From the NCBI GenBank assembly GCA_902794115.1, contig CADBGD010000006.1, positions 1 through 34,763 on the forward strand: a stretch of DNA of 34,763 nucleotides, read 5' to 3'. The position numbers and the translations under genes are program-made. The notes under the pieces were generated by a model. That model saw nothing but the letters and a program-made list of their open reading frames with translations. It made no database searches and was not told the origin of the DNA. This document shows positions 7,929-15,953 of this stretch, in pieces. Position 1 is the first letter of the stretch, and every line of letters starts with the position of its first letter. This stretch comes from Oscillospiraceae bacterium (GTDB taxonomy: Bacteria; Bacillota; Clostridia; Saccharofermentanales; Saccharofermentanaceae).

Positions 7929-8642
7929 ATGGCAGAGGAAAAGAAAGTTGCGGTGATCACCGGTGGCGCCAGGGGCATCGGAAAAGCAATCGCGGAAGCA
8001 ATGAGAAATGATGGCATACAGGTCCACATTATCGATATCCTTCCCGGTGACTGGTTCGTCGGCGATGTCGGAGATAAGGAGACGCTTGAAAAGTTCTCGG
8101 CATCTGTCATCTCTGCATCCGGCCATGTCGATTATCTGGTCAATAATGCGCTCCCTCTCATGAAGGGCATCGATGAATGCACCTACGAAGAATTTCAGAA
8201 AGCGCTGGCTGTCGGTGTTACCGCACCGTTTTATCTGACGAAACTTCTGATGCCTTATTTTTCTGAAACTGCTTCCGTGATCAATATCTCATCTTCACGG
8301 GACCGCATGAGCCAGCCGCAGACGGAAAGTTATACAGCGGCCAAAGGCGGAATCGCGGCACTGACACATGCCATGGCTGTGAGCCTTGCGGGAAAAGCGC
8401 GGGTCAACAGCATTTCCCCGGGATGGATCGATACGACCGGCTCGGATATCTCCGGCGCAGATGCGGTCCAGCAGCCGGTGGGACGCGTCGGAAAACCTGA
8501 AGATATCGCTTCCATGGTCATGTACCTCTGCTCTGATAAAGCGGGATTCATTTCCGGCGAGAATATTTGCATCGATGGTGGTATGACCAAGCAGATGATC
8601 TACCACGGAGAACATGGCTGGACATACCGGCCGGAACGCTGA
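7929..8642 (+). CDS. Short-chain dehydrogenase/reductase (SDR)
   Basis: An NAD(P)-dependent oxidoreductase of the classical SDR family (237 aa). It has the nucleotide loop TGGARGIG (11-18), Asp in GDVGD, the NNA motif (72-74), the catalytic Ser in NISSSRD (121-125), and Y135-x3-K139 in ESYTAAKGG. The family's C-terminal VNSISPGWI and FISGENICIDGG segments are both present. The substrate is unknown. The frame starts at GTG 7920, which is part of a GAGGTG ribosome site. The ATG at 7929, 8 bases later, is the likely start. It is followed after 8 bases by a membrane protein gene in the same transcript. Confidence 0.92.
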   Translation: MAEEKKVAVITGGARGIGKAIAEAMRNDGIQVHIIDILPGDWFVGDVGDKETLEKFSASVISASGHVDYLVNNALPLMKGIDECTYEEFQKALAVGVTAPFYLTKLLMPYFSETASVINISSSRDRMSQPQTESYTAAKGGIAALTHAMAVSLAGKARVNSISPGWIDTTGSDISGADAVQQPVGRVGKPEDIASMVMYLCSDKAGFISGENICIDGGMTKQMIYHGEHGWTYRPER

Positions 8643-8650
8643 GGAACCCG

Positions 8651-9160
8651 ATGGATAACGAAAAAGAATACCGGAAAAAGAAACTTCGCAAGGAGATCAA
8701 AACGGATATTCTGGTCGTGGGTGTACTGGCGCTGATCGTGGCGTTTTGCTGGATACTGTCATTTTTTGTGCACCCGGTTCTCCGTTTTGCGCTCAGGATC
8801 GCAGGCATCGTTTTTTCTCTTCCTCTGGTGATCAGCTTCTTGAACGCAATCATTTCGATCCATCGGAAAAAGCACTGGGCGATCACGGTGGGATCGATCG
8901 TTGAAGTTATCCTGGAAAAAGAGGATGAGCAGCCGAATACCACTGTCCGGATCCGCTATAAGGATACGAATGGAGAAGAGCACATCTATGAGCGGGATCT
9001 TTCCGTCTATGGTGATGATGAAGAAGGAAACGAAGAAGCGCTTCAGAAGATGCTGGAAGAAGATCGGGAAAAATACGAAGAAAAATGCGTCCCGGTGTAT
9101 TTCGATCCGAAAAAGCCGGAACTATGCCTGGTGATGCTGGAAGATACTTTTACTGAATAA
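8651..9160 (+). CDS. DUF3592-like two-helix membrane protein
   Basis: Short cytoplasmic Lys-rich start (MDNEKEYRKKKLRKE), then two membrane helices (about residues 17-38 and 42-64). A soluble beta-rich region follows with AITVGSIVEVI, TVRIRYKDTNGEEHIYERDL and VPVYFDPKKPE, close to the pattern of DUF3592 proteins. The function is unknown. The frame is open from 8567, inside the SDR, but the ATG at 8651 has GAGG six bases upstream and gives a sensible 169 aa protein. It is likely co-transcribed with the SDR; nothing in the sequence shows a functional link. It converges on the gene at 9198, 37 bases away, with no clear terminator between. Confidence 0.75.
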   Translation: MDNEKEYRKKKLRKEIKTDILVVGVLALIVAFCWILSFFVHPVLRFALRIAGIVFSLPLVISFLNAIISIHRKKHWAITVGSIVEVILEKEDEQPNTTVRIRYKDTNGEEHIYERDLSVYGDDEEGNEEALQKMLEEDREKYEEKCVPVYFDPKKPELCLVMLEDTFTE

Positions 9161-9197
9161 CCCAAATCTCGCTATGACCAATGTCGAACCATGGCGC

Positions 9198-10565
9198 TTA
9201 TTCCGCGATCTTCCACTTGGAATTATCGACCTGCAGGCTGTAACCGCAGTAAGAGCATGCACCATGATCATCAGGAAGAAACGGCACACCACAGGAGGGG
9301 CAGGACTTGTTTACGAGGATCTCTCCTTTCGACTTCAGCTTATTCGGGTAGCGTGCCCGCACCATGGAAAGTCTTTTCTTCGTTGTTGCGGTAGAGATCT
9401 TTCCGGAACTGTCGATCGTCCTTGTCCGTAGCGGGACCGACGCCGTAATGAAACTCTGATCTTCGGTATTTTTGACTGACTTATACTTGATCTCTCCGAG
9501 ATACATCTCCAGTGTCGTTTCCGGATCTGCCCTCTTCCAGAGTTCTTCCAGGATCGAGCTTCGGAACAGGTTTTCAGAGAAACGGGTGATCTTCTTCGTC
9601 TTACGGTTCTTTTTAAAGACGTCCTCGAACAGGACCAGCACGATAAGCGTCGCGATAAATCCGACGATCACGCCTCCGGCCAGTAACATCAGCGCGAATG
9701 AGATGTCATCTTCGATCACATCCATAAACGGAAGGAAGATCAGAAGTGTCACGATGAACGTTACCGGAACGATGGGCAGGAAGGTAAGAAGTGTTTTCCC
9801 GAATCCTTCATTCTCAATGACGAAATCCTGCGTCTGCCAATCATAAAAATTCGAGAATACCGGCCGTCCGCAGAAGGGACATGTCGTCTCCGCACCGCTG
9901 ATCGTGATCTCCGCACCGCAGGAATAACAGCGCTGCTCCCGGACTTCCTCGTAGAATTCCTTATTCCCCTTCTTACCCTGGCGTTTTCTTTCTTTTTCGG
10001 AAGCCAGATCCGAACACCGTATATGCCGGCTCTGCCGTACTGCGATACGGGCACTTCGTATCAGTTCCTCGTTGACGGTATTCCCGGAAGCATCGATATA
10101 CGTGTCTTTTACTGTGCCTTCCGCCTCGCCTTCGCGCCATTGACGTCCGCCATCGTTCCAGTTCTTGAAGTTTCCCGGCTTCCCGGTATTCTTCATTTTA
10201 GTTTTCTGAAGGCGGATCACGCGGCGCAGTCCGTGTTTTTGAAGAAGGCGGATGCTGTTCTCCTGCATCTGCCGGAATGTGGTATCCATTCTTCCCGTGA
10301 GATAGGAACTATCTGCGTTTCCCCATGAAAGCAGAAGCGGCTCGATCGCCTGCTTCATGTCTTTAGTAAGAGAAGAGCCGGCCAGAAGGGATCCCTCGAC
10401 AGGTGCTTTTGTACCCGTATTATTCTTCTTATTCTTCGAATCATAACTTCCGAAAATCTTATTGAACACTTTATCGGTAAAGTCGACAATGTTGTCACTG
10501 TATACGAGAAACAATGACCCGACAAACCCGATAACAGAAGCGATGATCGCGTAGATAAAAATCAT
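9198..10565 (-). CDS. Tim44-like zinc-ribbon membrane protein
   Basis: An N-terminal membrane helix (2-24) is followed by a soluble region whose WGNADSSYLTGRMDTTF and QWREGEAEGTVKD parts resemble bacterial Tim44-like (NTF2-fold) domains. A zinc ribbon follows (CYSCGAE...CPFCGRP, near residues 214-234). Two adjacent helices (about 255-275 and 282-306) precede a second Tim44-like segment (SILEELWKRADPETTLEMYL). A last zinc ribbon stands near the end (CPSCG...CSYCGY). Such clostridial proteins are of unknown function, with membrane protein turnover or assembly suggested only by homology to Tim44. The ATG has GGAG five to six bases upstream. It stands alone on its strand and is the third zinc-ribbon membrane protein in the window. 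The Tim44 assignment is moderate. Confidence 0.75.
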   Translation of the reverse strand: MIFIYAIIASVIGFVGSLFLVYSDNIVDFTDKVFNKIFGSYDSKNKKNNTGTKAPVEGSLLAGSSLTKDMKQAIEPLLLSWGNADSSYLTGRMDTTFRQMQENSIRLLQKHGLRRVIRLQKTKMKNTGKPGNFKNWNDGGRQWREGEAEGTVKDTYIDASGNTVNEELIRSARIAVRQSRHIRCSDLASEKERKRQGKKGNKEFYEEVREQRCYSCGAEITISGAETTCPFCGRPVFSNFYDWQTQDFVIENEGFGKTLLTFLPIVPVTFIVTLLIFLPFMDVIEDDISFALMLLAGGVIVGFIATLIVLVLFEDVFKKNRKTKKITRFSENLFRSSILEELWKRADPETTLEMYLGEIKYKSVKNTEDQSFITASVPLRTRTIDSSGKISTATTKKRLSMVRARYPNKLKSKGEILVNKSCPSCGVPFLPDDHGACSYCGYSLQVDNSKWKIAE

Positions 10566-10652
10566 AGTTCTCCATCCTCCAAGAATACTTCTTAGTAGCC
10601 GGCTTTCCTGACAAGAAAGTGGTTGCTCCTTCCTTTTGAAAGGCCCGAGATT

Positions 10653-10682
10653 ATTTTAGCATGTCTCTATTACGAATGATAA
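10653..10682 (-). promoter_or_regulatory. Promoter of the Tim44-like gene
   Basis: Minus strand: TTATCA (-35, 10682-10677), 18-base spacer, TAAAAT (-10, 10658-10653) with a TGC extension just before it. It is about 90 bases upstream of the start codon and back to back with the + strand promoter at 10711. Confidence 0.55.
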
Positions 10683-10710
10683 TCCAATGATGCGCTATCG
10701 ATTTGCATAA

Positions 10711-10719
10711 TGGTAGAAT
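10711..10719 (+). promoter_or_regulatory. Extended -10 promoter of the SGNH hydrolase operon
   Basis: TGG-TAGAAT stands 38 bases upstream of the SGNH start. It is an extended -10 element with one mismatch and no clear -35. Confidence 0.5.
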
Positions 10720-10756
10720 AGATACATCAGCCTTCGAAGGATAAGGAGACAAAACT

Positions 10757-11713
10757 ATGATTTTATCGAACGAGGAATTAAAGAAGATCTATTTCGGCGC
10801 ATATGAGTTTGCGGAGACGGAGGACGGGTATCTACAGGCCTTCCAGTATACCAAAGAACAGGTTGAATATTTCAAAGGTGCTTTTCAAATGTGGTACGAA
10901 AGATGTACGGCTACCACGGCAAAAACACTGGAGTTCAGAACGTCCGCGACCAAACTGTCTTTCGACTATAAGACCATCTGGAAAGGATCGCCGGATTCCT
11001 TCGAACTTCGGGTGGATGGTTTTGTTACGAACATCGCGCGGGTCAAGGACATCATGGACGTCGGGACTTTCGAGTGGGAACTTCCGGAAGGCGAAAAGTC
11101 AGTGGTCATTTATCTGCCGGCGGATGCGACAGTCTTGATCCGTAACTTCACCATCGATGCGGAAGTGACACCTGCCAAGAAGAACGAGAAAGTCCTGTGG
11201 CTGGGCGACTCCATTACTCAGGGATACGGCCCGCTCCGTTCGTCCTGCACCTACGTCAGTGTTGCCAACCGGATCCTGAATTACGACATTATCAACCAGG
11301 GCATCGGTGGCTATATCTACGATAAGAAGTCTCTCATGAAGATGGACGGCTATACTCCGGATAAAATCATCGTGGCCCTCGGCACCAACCAGTACGGCGA
11401 GAAGGATATGACCCCGGTCGAGGAGTACTACGAGACCCTGATCAGCATCTACGGAAACGAGATCCCGATCTTCTGCATCACGCCGCTCTGGCGAGGTGAT
11501 TCCTGGGACGGACTTCCGAAACTGATCGAGTTCTGCGGGAAGGTAAAGGCCATCGCAGAGAAATATAACAATGTTACAGTCATCGATGGAATGAAGATGG
11601 TACCGCATTTTCCGGAATATTTCCTCGATAATCTGCACCCGAATGCATTAGGCTGTGAAATCTACGGAAGAAATCTGGCAGAGGCGATCCTGAAGGAGAC
11701 AGAAAAAGCATGA
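10757..11713 (+). CDS. SGNH/GDSL hydrolase with N-terminal jelly-roll domain
   Basis: A two-domain esterase-like protein (318 aa). Residues 1-140 are beta-rich (TLEFRTSATKLSFDY, FELRVDGFV), like the jelly-roll domain in front of CE2-type or DUF4886-type SGNH enzymes. Residues 145-318 form the SGNH hydrolase: GDS at 150-152 (WLGDSITQGYG), Gly in INQGIGG, Asn in ALGTNQYG (209-211), and the catalytic Asp/His pair in FLDNLHPN (Asp291, His294). All four conserved blocks are present, so it should be active, probably removing acetyl groups from a carbohydrate. There is no signal peptide, so it is cytoplasmic. It overlaps the PHP gene by 4 bases (ATGA). Confidence 0.88.
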   Translation: MILSNEELKKIYFGAYEFAETEDGYLQAFQYTKEQVEYFKGAFQMWYERCTATTAKTLEFRTSATKLSFDYKTIWKGSPDSFELRVDGFVTNIARVKDIMDVGTFEWELPEGEKSVVIYLPADATVLIRNFTIDAEVTPAKKNEKVLWLGDSITQGYGPLRSSCTYVSVANRILNYDIINQGIGGYIYDKKSLMKMDGYTPDKIIVALGTNQYGEKDMTPVEEYYETLISIYGNEIPIFCITPLWRGDSWDGLPKLIEFCGKVKAIAEKYNNVTVIDGMKMVPHFPEYFLDNLHPNALGCEIYGRNLAEAILKETEKA

Positions 11714-12489
11714 TCGACGGACATATCCATATCGAAAGGGGCCCGTATACCCTTCCCTGGATCCAGGAGTTTGTGGATCAGGCGGTGAAGATGGGTCTTA
11801 CGGAGATCCGGCTTCTCGAGCATAACTATATGTTCCCGGAGTTCGCACCCATGTACGATTCCACCCGTGCGGCAAGTGATTTTGTCGATAACTGGTTTCA
11901 GCGAAAGGCGGGGAAGAAGAGCTTTTCCGAGTATCTGGAACTGGTGGAAAAGATGCGGCAGCAGGACTATCCCGTGAAGATCAGGTTTGGCCTCGAGGTC
12001 TGCTACTTCGAAGAATACGAAGAACTCATCCGCGAACTGACATCGGACAAGGGACTGGATTTTCTTCTCGGAAGCATGCACTTCGTGGGTGATTTTGCCT
12101 TCGACCATAACGCGGAGCTGTGGGAAGGGATCGACGTGGACAGTACCTACAGAAGGTATTTCGAGGACTCCGTGAAACTTGCGGACAGCGGGCTTTTCAA
12201 CGGGATCGGTCATCCGGACACCATCAAGCTCTTCGGGCATAAAGCGTCTTTTCCGCTCACGGAATATTACGAGAAACTGGCGGAAGCCTTGGCGCGAAAC
12301 GGCATGTATGCCGATGAGAACAGCGGTGCCCACCGGCGCTGCCCGGACACCGCTTCCCTTGGCATGGATCCGGAACTGATCCGCATTCTGAAAAAGCATA
12401 ATGTGCCGATCATCACATCCTCGGATGCGCACTGTCCGGAGGATGTAGGCGATAAGATCAAAGAGATGGTAGAACTGATCTCCGACTGA
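11710..12489 (+). CDS. PHP-domain phosphoesterase (histidinol-phosphatase-like)
   Basis: A PHP superfamily metal-dependent phosphoesterase of the HisK type (259 aa). Metal ligands are visible in order: His5 and His7 (DGHIHIE), the Glu-His pair in RLLEHNY, Glu in FGLEVCY, His in GSMHFVG, His in GIGHPD and the Asp-x-His of TSSDAHCPEDVG. These match the trinuclear metal site of histidinol-phosphate phosphatases. No other his genes are in the window, so histidine synthesis is not supported by context and a different phosphate ester is possible. Its ATG overlaps the SGNH stop, so the pair is translationally coupled, perhaps to de-acetylate and dephosphorylate one substrate (inference). Confidence 0.87.
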   Translation: MIDGHIHIERGPYTLPWIQEFVDQAVKMGLTEIRLLEHNYMFPEFAPMYDSTRAASDFVDNWFQRKAGKKSFSEYLELVEKMRQQDYPVKIRFGLEVCYFEEYEELIRELTSDKGLDFLLGSMHFVGDFAFDHNAELWEGIDVDSTYRRYFEDSVKLADSGLFNGIGHPDTIKLFGHKASFPLTEYYEKLAEALARNGMYADENSGAHRRCPDTASLGMDPELIRILKKHNVPIITSSDAHCPEDVGDKIKEMVELISD

Positions 12490-12564
12490 TCTTTATGCGA
12501 AACGGCCGAGTGTTGGGACTCGCGCCGGGTTATGCTGATATTCGCTTCCGGATTAGATTTCAAG

Positions 12565-12570
12565 TATAAT
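12565..12570 (+). promoter_or_regulatory. Candidate -10 box (TATAAT) for the acetyltransferase operon
   Basis: A perfect TATAAT is placed 64 bases before the acetyltransferase at 12635. The -35 (TTCGCT, 18-base spacing) is poor. The rest of 12490-12634 holds only a 5-bp CGAGT/ACTCG hairpin without a T-run. Confidence 0.4.
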
Positions 12571-12634
12571 GCGTAACTTCCTTCCATGCGTTAAGATGAA
12601 TGTATAACCGATACTTTGGGCAAAAGAGGAATAC

Positions 12635-13087
12635 ATGGAAATCATCAATTATTTCGATACGGATAATCAGGAACACTGGAAAGAAGAAATCAAGAAAAGC
12701 GACTGGGTGGCAGGTGCTTTTCTATATGAATTGCTTTCGGAAAACAAGTTCAAAAGCTTGGTAGGGGAGACGTCGAAGCTTCTGCTTCTCACCGACGGTG
12801 AGAAACTCGCCGCATTCTGCACCTATGCGGAAAGAGATGAGATCGAAGATCCGACTCTCACGCCGTGGGTCGGTTTCGTCTATACCTTTCCCGAGTACCG
12901 CGGCGGGCGCCGCATGGGACTTCTTCTGGATCGCGCCTACGAGTTGGCGAAGGAAGAAGGACATGAGGTGATTTATATTTCCACAGGTGAAGAAGGTCTC
13001 TACGAGAAGTACGGCTACACCTACTGGCAGGATATGACTGACTGGAACGGCGGCACCAGCCGGGTGTACAGACGTTTTGTGAAGTGA
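12635..13087 (+). CDS. GNAT family N-acetyltransferase
   Basis: A small GNAT enzyme (150 aa). The central strands carry LAAFCTYAERDEI and WVGFVYTFPEYRGGRRMGLLLDRAYELA. The latter is motif A with an R-G-G-R-R-M-G loop that binds acetyl-CoA. The final part, GEEGLYEKYGYTYW, matches the usual GNAT C-terminal 'LYEKyGF' segment. The acceptor is unknown. AGAGG precedes the ATG. The P-loop kinase follows 25 bases downstream, so the two are probably in one transcript with the third gene at 13938. Confidence 0.87.
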   Translation: MEIINYFDTDNQEHWKEEIKKSDWVAGAFLYELLSENKFKSLVGETSKLLLLTDGEKLAAFCTYAERDEIEDPTLTPWVGFVYTFPEYRGGRRMGLLLDRAYELAKEEGHEVIYISTGEEGLYEKYGYTYWQDMTDWNGGTSRVYRRFVK

Positions 13088-13112
13088 TTTACGAAGAAGA
13101 AGGGAGATGCCG

Positions 13113-13889
13113 ATGAATTATTTCGTGGAAGGATTACAAGGAAGCGGAAAGAGCACTCTGGTAAGTAAACTTCAGGAACTTCATCCGGAACTCAAAGCGG
13201 TCCGGGAAGGCGAGTATTCGCCTGTGGAACTTGCCTGGTGTGCGTATTTGGATGAGGAGAAGTATCCGGCGATCCTGGAAAAATATCCGTCTCTTCGTAA
13301 AGAGATCGAGGAGAAGACCTATTCAGAAGGGACAAAGCGGATCGTGACCTATACCAAGATCCGGTCCGAGGACCGGGCCTTCTATCAGGATCTGGAGCAG
13401 TATGAGATCTACAATAACCGGGTGACTTTTGAGGAGTTTGAGTCGATCATTCTTCGCCGCTTCTCGGCGTGGAACAGCGACGGGAATATCTTTGAGTGCT
13501 CGCTTTTCCAGAACATCGTCGAGGACTTGATCCTCTTCCGGAATTTGTCTGATGAAGAGATCCTTTCTTTCTATAGAAAGATCCGCGATGCTCTTTCCGG
13601 AAAAGAGTTTCAGATCCTTTATCTGAAGGCGGAAGACCTTCGCGGGAATCTTCATGTGATAAGAAAAGAGCGGTCGGATGAAAACGGCGTGGAGATGTGG
13701 TTCCCGCTGATGATGCAGTTCTTCGATGACTCGCCCTACGCGAAGGCCAGAGGCCTTTCCGGGGAGGATGCACTGATCGATCACTTCGCCCACAGACAGG
13801 AACTGGAACTACGGATATGCGAAGTGCTTTTTCCGGAGAAGACGACGATCCTTCCTTCGAAAGGATATGGCGAGCTGGAAGGGATCTGA
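13113..13889 (+). CDS. P-loop nucleotide kinase-like protein
   Basis: A small P-loop NTPase (258 aa) of the kinase class. The Walker A motif GLQGSGKST lies near the N-terminus (about 7-15), directly after the first strand. The rest is mostly helical and acidic, with a SAWNSDGNIFECSLFQN segment that may be the lid/substrate region and a second strand QILYLKAEDL. Similar proteins in Firmicutes are annotated only as hypothetical or thymidylate-kinase-like. An ATG at 13107 is in frame, but GGGAG directly abuts it. The ATG at 13113, six bases beyond the site, is preferred. The substrate is unknown. Confidence 0.72.
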   Translation: MNYFVEGLQGSGKSTLVSKLQELHPELKAVREGEYSPVELAWCAYLDEEKYPAILEKYPSLRKEIEEKTYSEGTKRIVTYTKIRSEDRAFYQDLEQYEIYNNRVTFEEFESIILRRFSAWNSDGNIFECSLFQNIVEDLILFRNLSDEEILSFYRKIRDALSGKEFQILYLKAEDLRGNLHVIRKERSDENGVEMWFPLMMQFFDDSPYAKARGLSGEDALIDHFAHRQELELRICEVLFPEKTTILPSKGYGELEGI

Positions 13890-13937
13890 AATGGCGCGTG
13901 GCGATATGAATGCGCGCAGAAATTGTAAGGAGTGAAT

Positions 13938-14453
13938 ATGAGTATTTTATTGGAAACAGATAGATTAAAGATCACGGAAATGACCATGGATATGGCCATG
14001 GACGTGCACAAGAATTCATTGGACGAAGATACGAGAAAGTTCGTGCCGGATGAGGTCTTCGCAACGCTTGAAGATGCGCAGGAAACGATCGAGTTTCTGA
14101 TGTCGCAGTACGGATCAAATGAAGGACCGCTGGTCTATGCTTTGATCACGAAAGATGAGGGAAAGAACATCGGCTATGTCCAGATCGTTCCCATCGATGA
14201 CGGGAAGTGGGAGATCGGATATCACGTGGGGAAGATCTACACCGGAAACGGGTACGCGACGGAAGCTGTCCGCGCCTTTCTTCCCGTGATGGCGGAGCGC
14301 CTCGGGATCAAGGAAGTGTACGGCATCCGCCTTCAGGAGAACAAGGCATCGGGGCGCGTGCTCGAAAAGTGCGGGTTCCAAGTGCTTTTCACCGGGGAAG
14401 GACCGTATCATGACGGTGTTTTTGCGATCGAAAAGAGCGTCTGGAAAGCGTAA
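13938..14453 (+). CDS. GNAT acetyltransferase, RimJ/RimL type
   Basis: A RimJ/RimL-like GNAT (171 aa). It starts with the typical LLETDRLKITEMT strand. The middle holds WEIGYHVGKIYTGNGYATEAVRAFLPVMAE, where GNGYATEA is the CoA-binding loop. NKASGRVLEKCGFQ near the end is the standard RimL motif B. Such enzymes acetylate protein N-termini or small amines; which applies is not visible. A GTG at 13932 is in frame but overlaps the AAGGAG site. The ATG at 13938 has it five bases upstream. It ends about 90 bases before a strong terminator hairpin. Confidence 0.9.
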   Translation: MSILLETDRLKITEMTMDMAMDVHKNSLDEDTRKFVPDEVFATLEDAQETIEFLMSQYGSNEGPLVYALITKDEGKNIGYVQIVPIDDGKWEIGYHVGKIYTGNGYATEAVRAFLPVMAERLGIKEVYGIRLQENKASGRVLEKCGFQVLFTGEGPYHDGVFAIEKSVWKA

Positions 14454-14544
14454 AACTAAGTCATTGAAAGCGGCTGTGGCGACGGCGTACAAGAGATTTG
14501 GAGCTTTTCGCGAAAACCTCTTGAAGTCCACTGCGAAAGTAATC

Positions 14545-14575
14545 GGGGCAATCTCAAAATACGTGAGATTGCCCC
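14545..14575 (+). terminator. Rho-independent terminator between convergent genes
   Basis: A perfect 12-bp stem GGGGCAATCTCA / TGAGATTGCCCC with a 7-base loop (AAATACG) is followed by a T-rich stretch (TTTGTGTCTT). It ends the + strand operon of 12635-14453. It lies just downstream of the XRE gene on the other strand, where it may also act, though without a T-run on that side. Confidence 0.85.
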
Positions 14576-14600
14576 TTTGTGTCTTGAAAGAAAGTCTGCT

Positions 14601-14798
14601 TCATTCCTCTTCCCAGAACAGCTCGTCCAGGGTCTTGCCGAGGACGCGGCAGATGGAGAGGCAGAGCTTGATCGTAGGATTGTAGTCGCCTTTTTCGATG
14701 GCGTTGATCGTCTGTCTGGAGACACCGACTTTGTCGGCCAGATCCTGCTGGGACATGTCCAGGGCGGCGCGTGCCGCTTTTAACCTAAGATTCTTCAT
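14601..14798 (-). CDS. XRE family helix-turn-helix regulator (YozG-like)
   Basis: A minimal HTH_3 repressor of 65 aa. Helices 2 and 3 read SQQDLADKVGVSRQTINAIEKG, followed by YNPTIKLCLSICRVLGKTLDELF. This is the compact class that occurs next to small membrane proteins in Firmicutes and needs no effector domain. The first codons overlap the end of the membrane protein gene by 14 bases (14785-14798), so both come from one message. It is probably the autorepressor of this operon. Candidate operator palindromes lie at 15811-15835 over the promoter. Confidence 0.92.
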   Translation of the reverse strand: MKNLRLKAARAALDMSQQDLADKVGVSRQTINAIEKGDYNPTIKLCLSICRVLGKTLDELFWEEE

Positions 14799-15732
14799 CG
14801 GCGGCCTCCTTTTTCTCGATGGATGACTTCACCGTAAGCTCGATGGCGAGAAGGAAGAAGCAGATGCCTACAACGAGCCCTGTGCCGGTGATCTCGTTAA
14901 ATTTTCCGAGCCCGAGGAAGGTCATGCCGGCGCCAAAGAGTGCCAGGATGCCCATGACCCACGAAAGTGCAAGGAACTTCGAGCGTCTCTCGGAAAGACC
15001 GAAGAACGCATCGTTGATATCGCACATGATGGCAAATGCGGTCGAACCTACGATCACCGATCCGATGCCGACCTCATACATGGAGATCGGGAAGTTCTTG
15101 ACGGACATGCTCAGACAGCCATATGTAAAACAGCACATAAGAACAATGATCAGTGCATTCATCGCAGCTTTTCCGCGTGCGGCCAGCTGGCGCTCATCGT
15201 ATTTGCTTTCATTGCGGTTGGTTGTTACGATCACATAGATTCCAAAGACCAGGAGAAGGGCGGCAAGCATCATTGGAGTGCTATGGAGCTTCAACGCATC
15301 GGAAGATCCATTCAGTTTGATCTTGACGTTATAGGATGAGGGCGCAAGGGAATCGCTCGCTTCATGTCCGAACTCTACATACAGATCCTTATCATCTGCA
15401 TCGTCCACCTTGATCTTCGCGGTATTGCTGCCTTCGATCCTTTCGATCACAACGGATTTAGAATTCGGGGCCCCGATTCGGATGATGATTACTGTGTTCA
15501 TTCCTTCCGGTTCCTCGATCTCTACTTCGAAAGTGACCTTCTTACCGATCGGTTCGAAGTGGATGGGATCGATTTCATATTCTATGCCGGTGTCTGTGAC
15601 GGTGACCGTGTTACTAAACTGGATATAGTCTTTGTTCTCCGGCTGAAGAGCGCTTCTGATCCCGGCTGCCAGAATGACTACTGACACAATAATGATCGAC
15701 AAAATCGTCGAGGCTAATGTTTTCTTTTTCAT
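14785..15732 (-). CDS. Multi-pass membrane protein with an external beta domain
   Basis: No named family is certain. A signal-anchor helix (about 7-27) is followed by an extracytoplasmic beta-rich domain (about 35-145: VTVTDTGIEYEIDPIHFEP, VTFEVEIEEPEG). Four or five membrane helices come after it (about 152-170, 190-208, 217-237, 256-275, 283-301). The KYDERQLAARGKAAMNA segment after the second helix is shared with small membrane proteins (DUF2178/DUF3796-like) that sit beside YozG-type regulators. The frame is open to 15789, but the ATG at 15732 has GGAGGTG upstream and starts at the signal anchor (315 aa). The overlap with the XRE gene makes them a pair. A regulated membrane stress or envelope role is only inference. 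Confidence 0.78.
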   Translation of the reverse strand: MKKKTLASTILSIIIVSVVILAAGIRSALQPENKDYIQFSNTVTVTDTGIEYEIDPIHFEPIGKKVTFEVEIEEPEGMNTVIIIRIGAPNSKSVVIERIEGSNTAKIKVDDADDKDLYVEFGHEASDSLAPSSYNVKIKLNGSSDALKLHSTPMMLAALLLVFGIYVIVTTNRNESKYDERQLAARGKAAMNALIIVLMCCFTYGCLSMSVKNFPISMYEVGIGSVIVGSTAFAIMCDINDAFFGLSERRSKFLALSWVMGILALFGAGMTFLGLGKFNEITGTGLVVGICFFLLAIELTVKSSIEKKEAADEES

Positions 15733-15794
15733 AAGTTTACACCTCCGTGCAAAACGCTTCTCTTCGGCAGGCTCAATCCTGCCTTGCAAGATGA

Positions 15795-15823
15795 ATAGTA
15801 CAACGTCCGCGACATAATGTCAA
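15795..15823 (-). promoter_or_regulatory. Consensus promoter of the membrane protein/XRE operon
   Basis: Minus strand: perfect TTGACA (-35, 15823-15818), exactly 17 bases, then TACTAT (-10, 15800-15795). It lies about 65 bases upstream of the start codon. With the 33986 element it is one of two perfect -35 boxes found here. Confidence 0.85.
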
Positions 15824-15835
15824 GTATACACGACA
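15811..15835. promoter_or_regulatory. Candidate operator: overlapping TGTC/GACA palindromes
   Basis: GACAT-A-ATGTC (15811-15821) is a perfect 11-base palindrome inside the spacer of the minus strand promoter. It overlaps an 18-base element (15818-15835), TGTC-N10-GACA centred on GTATAC, that covers the -35. This placement is expected for a repressor site. The likely binder is the XRE protein at 14601, or the XRE domain of the divergent 15954 gene. Confidence 0.6.
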
Positions 15836-15953
15836 AAAAGTTAAATATTTTTCCTCAACCGCAAGTTGAATTTCCATGGTAAACTCAAGTAAAAGGTTAT
15901 TGTTTTCGCACATTCTGAGCAGGTAAGATAAAGAAAAACGGAGGTGCCGGGCT

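Noticed and set aside
12507-12522. CGAGT/ACTCG hairpin after the PHP gene as a terminator
   Set aside because: Five base pairs and no T-run follow.
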